A stretch of DNA of 64,000 nt from Rickettsiella endosymbiont of Rhagonycha lignosa (GCF_964031165.1 NZ_OZ035011.1:347001-411000), one strand, 5' to 3'. Counted from the first letter of the stretch, positions 17,602 through 26,976 are shown. Notes: generated by a model from the sequence alone, not told the origin. A program made the numbers and translations.

Positions 17602-19206
17602 TTATTTTTTTATTGTCATTATTGGATTTTGCTTATTCATTTCGGATGTATTTTTTTCTGTTTTGTTTTTTTGTCTAGTATGTGAGTATAAAAAACTCGA
17701 TACAGATGTTGCCCCTTGTGATTGGTCTAGTAGTGCTTTATGTGCTAGTCGATTAGAAGATAGTTTAGGAGTTATCTGTGTTTGTGTCGGTTGTTTATTC
17801 TCTATTTTTATTGTTTTTACTTTATTTATTGTTCCATTTCCACTAGCTTGGTCTAGTAATTCTTTATATGCTTCTCGCTTAGAAGATAATATAAGATTTT
17901 CTTGTGTTTGTGAGTGTTTATTTTCATTCTGACAAATCAAAGATGGAATATTTTTCTCTCCTATCATTTTTTTTACAAATTCAACATTATTTTTTGGGTC
18001 ATAAGGAAAATAATCCGCTAGCTTATTCATTGTTTCACTTAAGTTTTCAGCTGTAGGACGTTGTTCTTCAGGTAATAACATGCTTGATGTTAAATGACCA
18101 AGAACGACACTCTTATGTATTTTATCATGAGATGAATTTTTACACAGGTCTTCGATAATTTTTTTACTTTCAAGGTTTTTTTTGCAAGTCTCAGATTGTA
18201 GATATTTATCCACTTTTATTCTAATTTGCTGAACTTGAAGAGGCTCTTGTTCTATCCCTGGATTGCTTAATTTTTCCAAGTCTGCTAGCTCCTCAGTATA
18301 AACTTCCTGATCTACAGGCGTCGGTTTAATTTCCCTTATAATATAACCATTAGTATCTTTAGACATAGAATTCATAGAGTCTATTGCTGTTTGAGAATAA
18401 GATTCTATAGGGCATTTTCCCGTTAGTGTGGATTGTAAAGTCAATCCTAATGACCAAATATCAGATTTACTTGGATTGCTGCTGCTGGGTATCTTACCTG
18501 CATATATTTTAAGTAATTCGGGTGAAAGATAAGTCACTAGGCCAGGTTGTTCAATGGGTTCATCAACATATCGCGCACAGCCAAAATCTGATAATGAAAG
18601 ATTACCGTTCTTATCTATGAGAATATTATCAGGCTTTATATCGCCATGAATAATACCTTTGTGTTTTTTTTCTTTATCATCTAAAAAATCTCCATTGTGT
18701 AAAAAATTTAATGTTTTAACGATGTTTCTTGTTTGATGAAAAATATAATTGATGCCTGCATCAGAAGAAGAATTATTTTGAATAAAATTGCTATGACTTT
18801 CTAAATCGCCATTTTTTTTAAGTCTTGAATAGGCTTCCATCCCTGAATTTCTACATTCGGAATGAAAGGGTAAGGAAAGATGAGTTTTTATTTTCTCATA
18901 ATCTGCATGCTTTTTAATACTCTGACTCTTTTTAACTTCATTATTTAATGAGGAACTTTCTGGATCTTTTTCTTTTTTTCTGACAATATCTATTGTATTT
19001 TGACTTTTCGTTCTTATTCTTGCGTAATCAACCTTGGCTTGTGTCCCGTGTATGGGCATTCCCTTGCTTTCTATTTTAAATTGTTTTGGATCTAAACTTA
19101 ATTTAGATACCAAATCGGGAGTACCACCTCCGCTGTAGTACTTTTTGGCCTTGTTAAGCTCAAGCTTAAGAGTCTTTTTTCTTAACTCGACTTCTTCTGA
19201 ATTCAT
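17602..19206 (-). CDS. Eukaryotic-like Ser/Thr protein kinase with C-terminal repeats
   Basis: 534 residues. The catalytic loop HGDIKPDN is at 187-194, DFG at 207-209 and the S-P-E variant of APE about 25 residues later, then D-I-W-S-L-G-L-T-L. The N-lobe is divergent, with no plain glycine loop. The C-terminal 110 residues contain two related units, one with L-I-L-S-S-K-R-E-A-Y-K-E-L-L-D-Q and one with P-K-L-S-S-N-R-L-A-H-K-A-L-L-D-Q, each followed by Ser/Gly/Thr-rich linker. No secretion signal is seen. It heads a two-gene unit with the 625-residue protein. The resemblance to the kinase at 5966-7153 suggests a local family; a host target is inferred from analogy only. Confidence 0.82.
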   Translation of the reverse strand: MNSEEVELRKKTLKLELNKAKKYYSGGGTPDLVSKLSLDPKQFKIESKGMPIHGTQAKVDYARIRTKSQNTIDIVRKKEKDPESSSLNNEVKKSQSIKKHADYEKIKTHLSLPFHSECRNSGMEAYSRLKKNGDLESHSNFIQNNSSSDAGINYIFHQTRNIVKTLNFLHNGDFLDDKEKKHKGIIHGDIKPDNILIDKNGNLSLSDFGCARYVDEPIEQPGLVTYLSPELLKIYAGKIPSSSNPSKSDIWSLGLTLQSTLTGKCPIESYSQTAIDSMNSMSKDTNGYIIREIKPTPVDQEVYTEELADLEKLSNPGIEQEPLQVQQIRIKVDKYLQSETCKKNLESKKIIEDLCKNSSHDKIHKSVVLGHLTSSMLLPEEQRPTAENLSETMNKLADYFPYDPKNNVEFVKKMIGEKNIPSLICQNENKHSQTQENLILSSKREAYKELLDQASGNGTINKVKTIKIENKQPTQTQITPKLSSNRLAHKALLDQSQGATSVSSFLYSHTRQKNKTEKNTSEMNKQNPIMTIKK

Positions 19207-19554
19207 AATGTCTCCTAAAAAATAAAAAATAAACTTAGATAGTATGAAAAATTAGTTATTTAAATTCTTATATATTTATTTATTTTATCTGACGATCCTT
19301 AAGCTTTAATTAAAAAAATATTTTTTTAATATTTTCTAATGCATGTTCAAAACCTCTAATTATGATTATAAAATTTTGAAAAAAAGAGTTATTTATGTTT
19401 TTCAATATAAAGATTAATTTAATTTTTATATAAGAAAATTTAATTATATAAATGAAATTAACGAATTTAAAAAATTGTTTAGTGCAGAATCAAAAAGCTT
19501 TAGATTGGTTTTATCTAAAAAAAATAGACTATGCCTTTTTGATGGAAAGTAAAA
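19207..19554. other. AT-rich intergenic region upstream of the kinase unit
   Basis: 348 bases, very AT-rich, with long A and T runs around 19310-19450. It should hold the promoter of the kinase unit reading leftwards and the 3' end of the rlmH transcript. I see no clear hairpin, tRNA or convincing gene. Confidence 0.5.
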
Positions 19555-20025
19555 TCATTCTCGGTGGTAAGGATGATTACTCAATAAGCTCCAAGCGCGA
19601 TACAGTTGTTCTGCCACGATAATTCGAACTAGTGCGTGGGGAAGCGTTAATGGCGAAAGTGACCAAATACGTTCAGCAATTTTTGTACAGGCGGCACCTA
19701 AACCGTCAGGACCGCCAATTAATAAACTGACATCTTGCCTCTCTAACTGCCATCGTTGTAAAGATTGCGCAAGTTGTTGCGTATTCCACATTTGTCCTTG
19801 TACATCTAAAGCAATGATGCGGGATCGCTTTGGAATGGCGGCTAAAATTTTTTTTTCTTCTTCGGCAATATGTTTAGAAATTTCAGAATTTTTATTACGC
19901 TTACTAAGTGGTATGGTAATTAAATTGAGTTTGCATTCTGCAGGTAAACGTTTTTGATAATCTTGAAAACCGGTTTCAGCCCACTTACTGCAACGGGTGC
20001 CTACAGCAATTAAATTAATGATCAT
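19555..20025 (-). CDS. rlmH: 23S rRNA (pseudouridine-1915 N3) methyltransferase RlmH
   Basis: 156 residues, the usual length. RlmH is a SPOUT methyltransferase acting on helix 69 of 23S rRNA. Typical features are K-W-A-E-T-G-F-Q-D-Y-Q-K-R-L-P near the start, R-I-I-A-L-D-V-Q-G, the knot glycine motif L-I-G-G-P-D-G-L-G and the C-terminal S-L-L-S-N-H-P-Y-H-R. It is the last gene of the leuS-lptE-holA-nadD-rsfS-rlmH series, six bases after rsfS. Confidence 0.96.
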   Translation of the reverse strand: MIINLIAVGTRCSKWAETGFQDYQKRLPAECKLNLITIPLSKRNKNSEISKHIAEEEKKILAAIPKRSRIIALDVQGQMWNTQQLAQSLQRWQLERQDVSLLIGGPDGLGAACTKIAERIWSLSPLTLPHALVRIIVAEQLYRAWSLLSNHPYHRE

Positions 20026-20031
20026 TTTTTC

Positions 20032-20367
20032 TTAGGGGTGGCTCCATAATTTTTCAAGATTATAAAATTCTCGCTCTTGAGGTAACATGATATGGATAAT
20101 TGCATCAACTAAATCGATCAATACCCATTCGCCTTCTTTCTCACCTTCAATACCATAGATAGTCATGCCTTTAGCTTTGGCAGCTGAGATTAAATATTGT
20201 GCCAGAGTTTTAACATGGCGGTTAGAATTTCCTGTGCAAATGATCATTAGATCGGTAATGTCGGTGATTTTACTGACGTCCAGGACAGTAATATTTTTTG
20301 CTTTGTGATCTTCCAATAAGCCTATTAGGTCAGTTTGTAGATCTTTATTTAAATTAGCTTGTGTCAT
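20032..20367 (-). CDS. rsfS: Ribosomal silencing factor RsfS
   Basis: 111 residues. RsfS binds L14 (uL14) of the 50S subunit and blocks subunit joining in starvation. Motifs are N-I-T-V-L-D-V-S-K-I-T-D-I-T-D, I-I-C-T-G-N-S-N-R-H-V and G-E-W-V-L-I-D-L-V-D-A-I-I-H-I-M-L. Its start overlaps the nadD stop by 4 bases (ATGA-type coupling). Confidence 0.95.
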   Translation of the reverse strand: MTQANLNKDLQTDLIGLLEDHKAKNITVLDVSKITDITDLMIICTGNSNRHVKTLAQYLISAAKAKGMTIYGIEGEKEGEWVLIDLVDAIIHIMLPQEREFYNLEKLWSHP

Positions 20368-20990
20368 AAATATAACTTTTGTTCCAAAATATAATCAAGG
20401 ACGGTAGGGGGTAATGCTCCAATAGGCGAATTCCCACTCGCAATAGTTTTGCGTATGTAAGTCGCCGAGATGGGTAAAGCTTCTACATGAGTCATGAATA
20501 AAAATCCAGCAGGTTGTTGTGATAACAAGGAAGGGTCCTTAATTTGATGTCTTTCAACAAAAGCATGGATTTCCTTAGAGTAAGATTGCATATGACCAGG
20601 TCTAGGTACAATAAGTAAATGTGCGAAATTGATTAGAGACGCCCATTGATGCCAGTGATCTAAGCAAGCTAAATTATCATATCCTAAAATAAGTCCCAAA
20701 GGCGTATTACCCAATTCAAGACGTAACGAAGCTAAGGTTTCTATCATATACGAAGGAGTGGCTCTATCTAATTCTTGCATGTCAATGGAAAAATACGGGT
20801 AGGGTTGCAAAGCCAGTTGCAGCATAGTAAGCCGTTGTTGGGCAGTGGCCACTACTTTTTTGTCACTAACAGGATTCTTACAAGGAATGAAACGGACTTC
20901 ACTTAAATGGAGTTGTTGATATAAATCGAGTGCAATATTTAAATGCCCATAATGTATGGGATCAAAACTACCTCCAAGGATCCCTATCAT
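20364..20990 (-). CDS. nadD: Nicotinate-nucleotide adenylyltransferase
   Basis: About 208 residues. NadD adenylylates nicotinate mononucleotide in NAD synthesis. The N-terminus G-I-L-G-G-S-F-D-P-I-H-Y-G-H-L is the nucleotidyltransferase GxFxPxHxGH signature; the C-terminal I-S-A-T-Y-I-R motif binds ATP. The frame runs upstream to 21032, but those 14 codons are repeat-derived, so the ATG at 20990 is chosen (MIGILGGS). A MITE-like repeat separates it from holA. Confidence 0.95.
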   Translation of the reverse strand: MIGILGGSFDPIHYGHLNIALDLYQQLHLSEVRFIPCKNPVSDKKVVATAQQRLTMLQLALQPYPYFSIDMQELDRATPSYMIETLASLRLELGNTPLGLILGYDNLACLDHWHQWASLINFAHLLIVPRPGHMQSYSKEIHAFVERHQIKDPSLLSQQPAGFLFMTHVEALPISATYIRKTIASGNSPIGALPPTVLDYILEQKLYL

Positions 20991-20991
20991 A

Positions 20992-21112
20992 ATGTTCTTC
21001 GCACTTGAATTTTTGACTGTGTTGCCGCGCAACTCCCAATCCTCATGATTTTATATACCTTAGCTTGCCGCATGGACGCGGCACTTGTCAAAAACCCAAT
21101 TGCAATGAGTAG
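20992..21112. repeat. MITE-like foldback repeat, copy 3
   Basis: The inner segments TTCGCACTTGAATTTTTGAC and GTTGCCGCG face CGCGGCACTTGTCAAAAAC in inverted orientation, so TTTTTGAC…GCCGCG occurs in both arms. The outer TATACTC is degraded here on the left and AGAG replaces it on the right. The repeat sits between holA and nadD inside the operon. It provides the last 17 or so codons and the stop of holA, and a false upstream extension for nadD. Confidence 0.72.
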
Positions 21113-22124
21113 AGTTGGGCTCCGCAATTTCGAGGCTAAGCGTTTGTAAAGCATTCCAAACGTGACCGGTACCTACCCCTTTTATTAGATGGTCAATGTG
21201 GCTCGCAAGACTTAGTAATCGATACCAATGTATAAGCGTATGACGTTTTAAGGCTTGTTGAAGTAATAGTTTACGCTTTTCCCATACATGTTGCTCTTTA
21301 AAAAGCGTTGTTAAATTTTGGCCTTGATTAAGTTTAAATGCAAAAGAAGCTAATAATCGGCATTCGCGACTGAGTGCCCATAAAATTAATAAGGGTTCTA
21401 CATTTTCTTCTTTAAGACGCGCTAAGATGCGCAAACAACGTTCAGAGTTTCCTGCTAATGCAGCATCGATCAGTTTGAAAGGATCAAATCGGGTGTTGTC
21501 GCTGAGTGCTTGCGTCAACATGTCAATCGTAACGACGTTATTTTTTGCGTCAAGGTATAAGCTGAGTTTCTCTATGGTTTGTGCAGTCGCTAATAAATTT
21601 CCTTCGGTGGCAAAAATAAGACATTCAATAGCTGCTTTTTCTACTTTTAAACCCATGACGTGAAAACGTTCTGTTACCCACCTAAATAATTGTGGGGCTT
21701 GCAAAGGCCATATCGGAATGACTAAACCTACTTTATCAATACTTTTAAACCAAGCAGTTTGCTGTAGGCGACCGTCCAGTTTCCCCGCTATAATAAGCAA
21801 AAGTTTGTTGCGAGGTGGGTTTTTAGCATACAGTGTAAGCGTTTGTGTTATGGTTTCAGATAAACCTTGCGATAGATGTAATTCTAGCAGTTGTTTGTCT
21901 GCAAATAATCCATAATTATTCATACAGCCAATCAGCGAGGAAGCATTAAAATGTGTGTCGCTATAAAATACTTGTCGATCGGTAAAACCTGCTTTTTTTG
22001 CCGCTAGGCGAATGGCATTACAGGCTGCTTGAATTAATACTATTTCTTCACCGGAAATCAAATAAATTGGCGCTAAAGCAGGATTATTTAATTGTTGAGG
22101 TAATTGTTCATAACGACATTGCAT
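21060..22124 (-). CDS. holA: DNA polymerase III delta subunit
   Basis: 354 residues. HolA is the clamp-loader subunit that opens the beta sliding clamp. Features: P-I-Y-L-I-S-G-E-E near the start (degenerate AAA+ N-domain), F-Y-S-D, R-N-K-L-L-L-I-I-A-G-K-L-D and a helical C-terminal domain (L-L-I-L-W-A-L-S-R-E-C-R-L-L). The final W-V-F-D-K-C-R-V-H-A-A-S is encoded by the MITE-like repeat, so the ancestral stop was probably near 21110. It is in the leuS operon, 10 bases after lptE. Confidence 0.93.
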   Translation of the reverse strand: MQCRYEQLPQQLNNPALAPIYLISGEEIVLIQAACNAIRLAAKKAGFTDRQVFYSDTHFNASSLIGCMNNYGLFADKQLLELHLSQGLSETITQTLTLYAKNPPRNKLLLIIAGKLDGRLQQTAWFKSIDKVGLVIPIWPLQAPQLFRWVTERFHVMGLKVEKAAIECLIFATEGNLLATAQTIEKLSLYLDAKNNVVTIDMLTQALSDNTRFDPFKLIDAALAGNSERCLRILARLKEENVEPLLILWALSRECRLLASFAFKLNQGQNLTTLFKEQHVWEKRKLLLQQALKRHTLIHWYRLLSLASHIDHLIKGVGTGHVWNALQTLSLEIAEPNSTHCNWVFDKCRVHAAS

Positions 22125-22134
22125 AATATATAGA

Positions 22135-22677
22135 TTACTGCTGAGGGCAAGTACTGCAGCGAAGTTGCTGGCGTAACTCTGGGGAATATAAGCGAATTAA
22201 AAGTTGTTGAATAACATCCTGTTGCATATTTTCTTGTAAATCATTTTCCGTATTGAGATCACCAGCGAGTTGATTGGATGTAATCGAAAAAGTTCGTGTG
22301 GCTTGAATTTGCTGTGGTGCTAATAAAACACGACCTTTACAATCTATGAGCTGAAATAAAATACTGTAAACAAGTAAATAGGTGGTTGTTTGTCCAGCAT
22401 TTCCTAAGCTGGTAGCCGTACGAGTAAAGTTTTGTGTAAGAATTTGTAGTCGTGGAGATGCCGGAGTTGCAAGTAAGGTATGAACTCCCGCTGTTGCTAA
22501 CGCGTTTTGTAATTCTTTGGTGAAATTACTATAAGGCTGATTAGATTCCAAAGAAAGTGTATGAAAAGGTAATGAAAATTCACAGTGACCTCTTAATTGA
22601 AAGCCACAAGCAGTTAGTATGAAGCTAAAAAAGAGAATAAATAATAATGGGTAACGAGCTGTCATATTAAATAACAA
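22135..22677 (-). CDS. lptE: LPS-assembly lipoprotein LptE
   Basis: 180 residues. LptE plugs the LptD barrel that inserts lipopolysaccharide into the outer membrane. The N-terminus is a lipoprotein signal with the lipobox L-T-A-C at about residues 21-24, followed by G-F-Q-L-R-G, the family hallmark. Its start overlaps the leuS end by 11 bases. The operon position between leuS and holA is the usual one. Confidence 0.93.
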   Translation of the reverse strand: MLFNMTARYPLLFILFFSFILTACGFQLRGHCEFSLPFHTLSLESNQPYSNFTKELQNALATAGVHTLLATPASPRLQILTQNFTRTATSLGNAGQTTTYLLVYSILFQLIDCKGRVLLAPQQIQATRTFSITSNQLAGDLNTENDLQENMQQDVIQQLLIRLYSPELRQQLRCSTCPQQ

Positions 22678-25165
22678 TATTAACTAATTTTTTGGGGACT
22701 ATAATAATTTTTTTAATCGTTTGATTTTCAGTATAGCGTTTGATCTGAGGGTCATTGAGAATAATCGCTTTAAGTGTTTCATCATTATAGTGTATATCAA
22801 GTGATAATTGTGCACGTAATTTACCATTCACTTGTACCACCCAATCAATTTTTTCGACGGTTAACGCATCGGCCGCCACTTTCGGCCAATGTGCTTTACC
22901 AATTAATCCGGGAAATTTCAGTTCTTTCCACAAAGCATGGGTTATATGAGGAACGATGGGGGCTAATAAGCGCAATAGAATGCTTAAACCTTGCCATATG
23001 ATATGTTTAATCGTGTGTAATTCATCATCAGTAGATGAGCTTAATAATTGGTTGGCTGTTTGCAGTGTATTCAAAAGCTTCATGCAACTGGCAATAACCG
23101 TATTAAACTGCTGCCTTTCAAAATCATTGCGCGCAAGTTGCAAAATTTCATGTACTTGACGGCGTAAATTACGATGCGCATGAGGAATTTTTGTCCAATC
23201 GATGGACTGTGTGAGGCTATGTTTATGAGTTTCATTGAGCTCTATTATCCAAGGATTGTTATAGGCTAACGTCCATAAACGTTTTAAAAAGCGATAAGCA
23301 CCTTCAACTCCCGCGTCAGACCACTCTAAGGATTGTTCAGGAGGGGCGGCGAACAGAATAAATAATCGTAAGGTATCTGCTCCATATTGTGACATCAGTT
23401 TAGCAGGATCGACGGTGTTGCCTTTAGATTTAGACATTTTTGCACCGTCTTTAAGGACCATGCCTTGTGTCAACAAGCGTGTAAAGGGTTCATTAGAATT
23501 CAGTAGACCTAAATCACGTAATATTTTATGAAAAAAACGTGCATAGAGTAAGTGCAATACCGCATGTTCAATACCCCCAATATAATGATCAACGGGTGTC
23601 CAATATTTTGCTCTATCATCTAACATGGCTCTGTTCTGTGTAGGGCAGGCAAAGCGTGCGTAATACCAAGAAGACTCTACAAACGTATCTAAAGTATCTG
23701 TTTCTCTTGTAGCGGGTTGTTTACAAATAGGACAATCGGTTTGATAAAACTCAGGCATATTTTTTAAAGGTGAGCCTACCCCAGTAAACTGTATCGTTTC
23801 GGGAAGTACCACGGGTAAATCTTCTTCAGGGACAGGAACAACGCCGCAAGTAGTGCAATAAATAATTGGAATAGGTGTTCCCCAATAGCGCTGACGAGAA
23901 ACACCCCAATCACGAAGTCGATAATTAGTTGTATGCACGGCTATCTTTTCTTGTATTAACTTTTTTGCAATAGTTACCGACGCAAGTTCAGCACTTAAAC
24001 CTGTATAGGGACCCGAATTAATTAATGTGCCTGTATCCGAAATAAGAGGGGCTGATTGAAAATCATGTGTCTGAGTGGATAATATGACAGGACGTATAGG
24101 TAAATGATATTTCTTTGCAAATTCAAAATCGCGCTCATCGTGTGCAGGGACGCCCATGATCGCTCCGGAACCGTAATCAGTTTTCACAAAATTAGCAATC
24201 CATATCGGTAAGTTTTCGTGAGTCAGAGGATTATAGGCAGTAAGCTGAGTCGTGAAGCCCTTCTTTTCTAAATGTGCAGTCGCCTCTTCAGATGTGGGGA
24301 TCTGTTGAAAACTGGTAATGATAGCTTGCAGCTTGGGATCGTGTTTAGCTATATAACGTGCTATAGGATGATTGGGTGAAACCGCGATAAAAGTAGCACC
24401 AAATAGGGTGTCGGGACGTGTAGTAAAGATTTCAATAGTGTCTAATTCAGGATTATTGACTTTAAATTGAATAGTTAAACCTTGGGATCGACCTATCCAA
24501 TTGCGTTGCATAGTTTTGACTTCATCTGGCCATGCTTCTAAAGTATCTAAGTCATTTAATAATTCATCTGCGAAAGCGGTAATCTTTAAAAACCACTGCG
24601 GAATTTCTTTACGTTCTACAAGTGCACCAGAACGCCAGCCACGGCCATCAATAACCTGTTCATTGGCTAACACGGTTTTATCCATAGGATCCCAATTGAC
24701 TACGGCACTTTTTTTATAGACTAGACCATTTTTAAGTAATTGAATAAACAGCCATTGTTCCCAACGATAATAATCAGGTTTACAGGTAGTAATTTCTCGG
24801 CTCCAATCAAAGCTTAAGCCGAGTTGTTTGAATTGCTTGCGCATATGTTCAATGTTGGCATAAGTCCATTTAGCAGGAGGTACTCCTTTTTCAATGGCAG
24901 CATTTTCAGCCGGTAAACCAAAAGCATCCCAACCGATGGGATGCAAAACATTTTTACCTAACATACGCTGGTAACGGGCAATCACATCGCCCAATACATA
25001 ATTTCGGACATGGCCTACATGTAAATGCCCGCTAGGGTAGGGAAACATAGAGAGGCAATAAAATTTTTCTTTATTGAGATCTTCAGTGACCTTGAAACAT
25101 TGGTGCTCTTCCCAAAATTTTTGGATGTCAGCTTCAAGCGCTAAGGGTTGATATTGTTCTTGCAT
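22667..25165 (-). CDS. leuS: Leucyl-tRNA synthetase
   Basis: 832 residues. A class I synthetase with the HIGH-type motif in Y-P-S-G-H-L-H-V-G-H-V-R-N-Y near the N-terminus, a CP1 editing domain with T-T-R-P-D-T-L-F-G-A, a zinc-type Cys cluster (C-P-I-C) and the KMSKS loop in G-A-K-M-S-K-S-K-G-N. Length is a little below E. coli (860). It is the first gene of the block running to rlmH. The MITE-like repeat copy at 25189 lies immediately upstream, within its likely promoter area. Confidence 0.97.
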   Translation of the reverse strand: MQEQYQPLALEADIQKFWEEHQCFKVTEDLNKEKFYCLSMFPYPSGHLHVGHVRNYVLGDVIARYQRMLGKNVLHPIGWDAFGLPAENAAIEKGVPPAKWTYANIEHMRKQFKQLGLSFDWSREITTCKPDYYRWEQWLFIQLLKNGLVYKKSAVVNWDPMDKTVLANEQVIDGRGWRSGALVERKEIPQWFLKITAFADELLNDLDTLEAWPDEVKTMQRNWIGRSQGLTIQFKVNNPELDTIEIFTTRPDTLFGATFIAVSPNHPIARYIAKHDPKLQAIITSFQQIPTSEEATAHLEKKGFTTQLTAYNPLTHENLPIWIANFVKTDYGSGAIMGVPAHDERDFEFAKKYHLPIRPVILSTQTHDFQSAPLISDTGTLINSGPYTGLSAELASVTIAKKLIQEKIAVHTTNYRLRDWGVSRQRYWGTPIPIIYCTTCGVVPVPEEDLPVVLPETIQFTGVGSPLKNMPEFYQTDCPICKQPATRETDTLDTFVESSWYYARFACPTQNRAMLDDRAKYWTPVDHYIGGIEHAVLHLLYARFFHKILRDLGLLNSNEPFTRLLTQGMVLKDGAKMSKSKGNTVDPAKLMSQYGADTLRLFILFAAPPEQSLEWSDAGVEGAYRFLKRLWTLAYNNPWIIELNETHKHSLTQSIDWTKIPHAHRNLRRQVHEILQLARNDFERQQFNTVIASCMKLLNTLQTANQLLSSSTDDELHTIKHIIWQGLSILLRLLAPIVPHITHALWKELKFPGLIGKAHWPKVAADALTVEKIDWVVQVNGKLRAQLSLDIHYNDETLKAIILNDPQIKRYTENQTIKKIIIVPKKLVNIVI

Positions 25166-25188
25166 GTGGCTAGATACCTTGTTTTAGT

Positions 25189-25313
25189 TATACTCTTCGC
25201 ACTTGAATTTTTGTTTGCGTTGCCGCGCAACTCGCAATCTTCATGTATGAATAATACACTCAGTTGCTTTATTTTCACGGCACCTTGCCAAAAATCCAAT
25301 TGCTGTGAGTATA
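25189..25313. repeat. MITE-like foldback repeat, copy 4
   Basis: Starts TATACTCTTCGCACTTGA plus ATTTTTG and ends CAAAAATCCAATTGC followed by T-G-T-G-A-G-T-A-T-A, so the outer TATACTC/GAGTATA and inner ATTTTTG/CAAAAAT pair in inverted orientation. Length is about 125 bp. It lies between leuS and the lnt 3' end, in the 296-base spacer 25166-25461. The rest of that spacer (25314-25461) shows nothing recognisable. Confidence 0.75.
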
Positions 25314-25461
25314 GGCTTCATTTTTAAAGTACTGTTAATTCGGATAGATTAAAAACTGTTCAACTATTTGCTAATTATATAACAAGTCCAATTTTTATTG
25401 TGATAACTGCCTGGATAAAACACTAATCTATAATAGCCTGAGTTAACTGAAGCATAAACAT

Positions 25462-26976
25462 CTAAATGTGAGTTTTTCGATAAGCGTAACATAAGATACA
25501 TAATCCCACTAAAAAGATAATAATGGAACCATCGCCGAGATATACCCATGGGGTTAAACCGCCAGTTTTATAAATTGAACTTGTTAATACACCCGTCTCG
25601 AAAGCGGGAAGTTTCGCTATAATTTTTCCTTTAGGAGATACGAAAGCCGTTAGGCCGGTATTACTTAAAAAAGCTAAGTAACGTCCGGTGGCTAACGCTT
25701 GAAATTGGCCAATTTGTAGATGTTGAGCTAAGGCAAAAGAATGACCGAACCAAGCATCATCGTTAATAGTTAATAGTAACTGAGCATGGTCTTTCAATGC
25801 TTGTCGGACTAAATTGGAATAAGCAATTTCATAGCAAATAAAGGTACCTAAATTAACATTGGCTACGCTAAATGCGGGTTGGTGACTTGGTCCGGGTGAA
25901 AAACTAGACATTGGAATATCTAATAAATTTAATAAGCCGTGTGCCCAGATTATCCACCAAGGGAGATATTCACCAAAAATAACCAGTCTTTGTTTATAAT
26001 AGGTCGCGTGATCCAAGCCTAAAGCTAGCATGCCATTATAATATTGAAAGCCTTTTTGGATAGGTATTCCTGTAATCAATGTGGTTTTATGCTGTTTGGC
26101 TTGCTTGTCAAGCTGTTTTAAAAAGTCTACTGCTTGATTTTGTAACAGAGGAATGGCTGCTTCTGGCCAAATAATCAGTCGACTATCCCAATGCGATTGC
26201 GTTAATTGTTGATAGTGTATTAATGATGCTTTTTGGTATTCAGGTTCCCATTTTATTTCTTGGGGGATATTCGCTTGAATCAGACTGATTTGGATTGGTT
26301 TTCCTTGTATATGCGTCCAAGGGATGAAACTTAAGATGTAACCAATGGTCCATATCCCTATAAGTGTCAGTAAGCGTCCTGAATAGTAAAAGTTTTTTAG
26401 ATTGAACTGACAATTAAAACGTTTGTTTAAAAAAGGACAGAATAACGAAAGAAATAAACTTGCCGATAAAGCGACTAGAAAAGTCAGGCCGACTATTCCC
26501 AAAATTGGAGCATAACCACTAAGCGGCGTATTTACTTGGCTAGTGCCTAATAATAACCAAGGAAAACCAGTAAATATCCAACTACGTACCCATTCGGCTA
26601 ACGCCCATGAACTAGGAAAGATTAAGTAGAGTTTGATGAATGTATTACTAGGAAAAAAACGATTGAGCAGAAAACCTTGAATGGCTGTAAATAAGGCTAA
26701 TATAAAAATAAATAGTGCGGTAATTAACGAAGCTAGAAAAAGAGAAGTATGACCAAATTCGTGAATACTAATAAATACCCATGAGACGCCGATACCATAA
26801 AAGCCTATGCCAAAAAGTAATCCTAAAATAAAAGCGCGTTTAGCTGAGCTATTTAGCCATAGTAATAATAATACAGCGGGGGAGAAGATAGCTAAAGGAT
26901 AAATGCACATCGGAGCAAAAGCAAAGGCGAGTAAACCACCGGCGATAAGTGCGCTTATTTCTTTATAGTAGGTCAT
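25462..26976 (-). CDS. lnt: Apolipoprotein N-acyltransferase
   Basis: 504 residues. Lnt adds the third acyl chain to lipoproteins at the inner membrane. Six or so hydrophobic segments fill the first 210 residues, with L-A-F-A-P at the start. The nitrilase-like domain follows: Glu in I-W-P-E-A-A-I-P, Lys/Glu region in L-V-I-F-G-E-Y-L-P, and the catalytic Cys in F-I-C-Y-E-I-A-Y. All three catalytic regions are present. The usual upstream partner corC/ybeX is not next to it. Confidence 0.95.
   Translation of the reverse strand: MTYYKEISALIAGGLLAFAFAPMCIYPLAIFSPAVLLLLWLNSSAKRAFILGLLFGIGFYGIGVSWVFISIHEFGHTSLFLASLITALFIFILALFTAIQGFLLNRFFPSNTFIKLYLIFPSSWALAEWVRSWIFTGFPWLLLGTSQVNTPLSGYAPILGIVGLTFLVALSASLFLSLFCPFLNKRFNCQFNLKNFYYSGRLLTLIGIWTIGYILSFIPWTHIQGKPIQISLIQANIPQEIKWEPEYQKASLIHYQQLTQSHWDSRLIIWPEAAIPLLQNQAVDFLKQLDKQAKQHKTTLITGIPIQKGFQYYNGMLALGLDHATYYKQRLVIFGEYLPWWIIWAHGLLNLLDIPMSSFSPGPSHQPAFSVANVNLGTFICYEIAYSNLVRQALKDHAQLLLTINDDAWFGHSFALAQHLQIGQFQALATGRYLAFLSNTGLTAFVSPKGKIIAKLPAFETGVLTSSIYKTGGLTPWVYLGDGSIIIFLVGLCILCYAYRKTHI

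Noticed and set aside
19451-19624. Plus-strand reading frame of about 57 codons upstream of and into rlmH
   Set aside because: Its second half is antisense to rlmH, it lacks a Shine-Dalgarno, and its composition is that of AT-rich spacer.
25364-25549. 61-codon minus-strand frame overlapping the lnt 3' end
   Set aside because: It overlaps the real lnt frame by about 88 bases and shows no family features.
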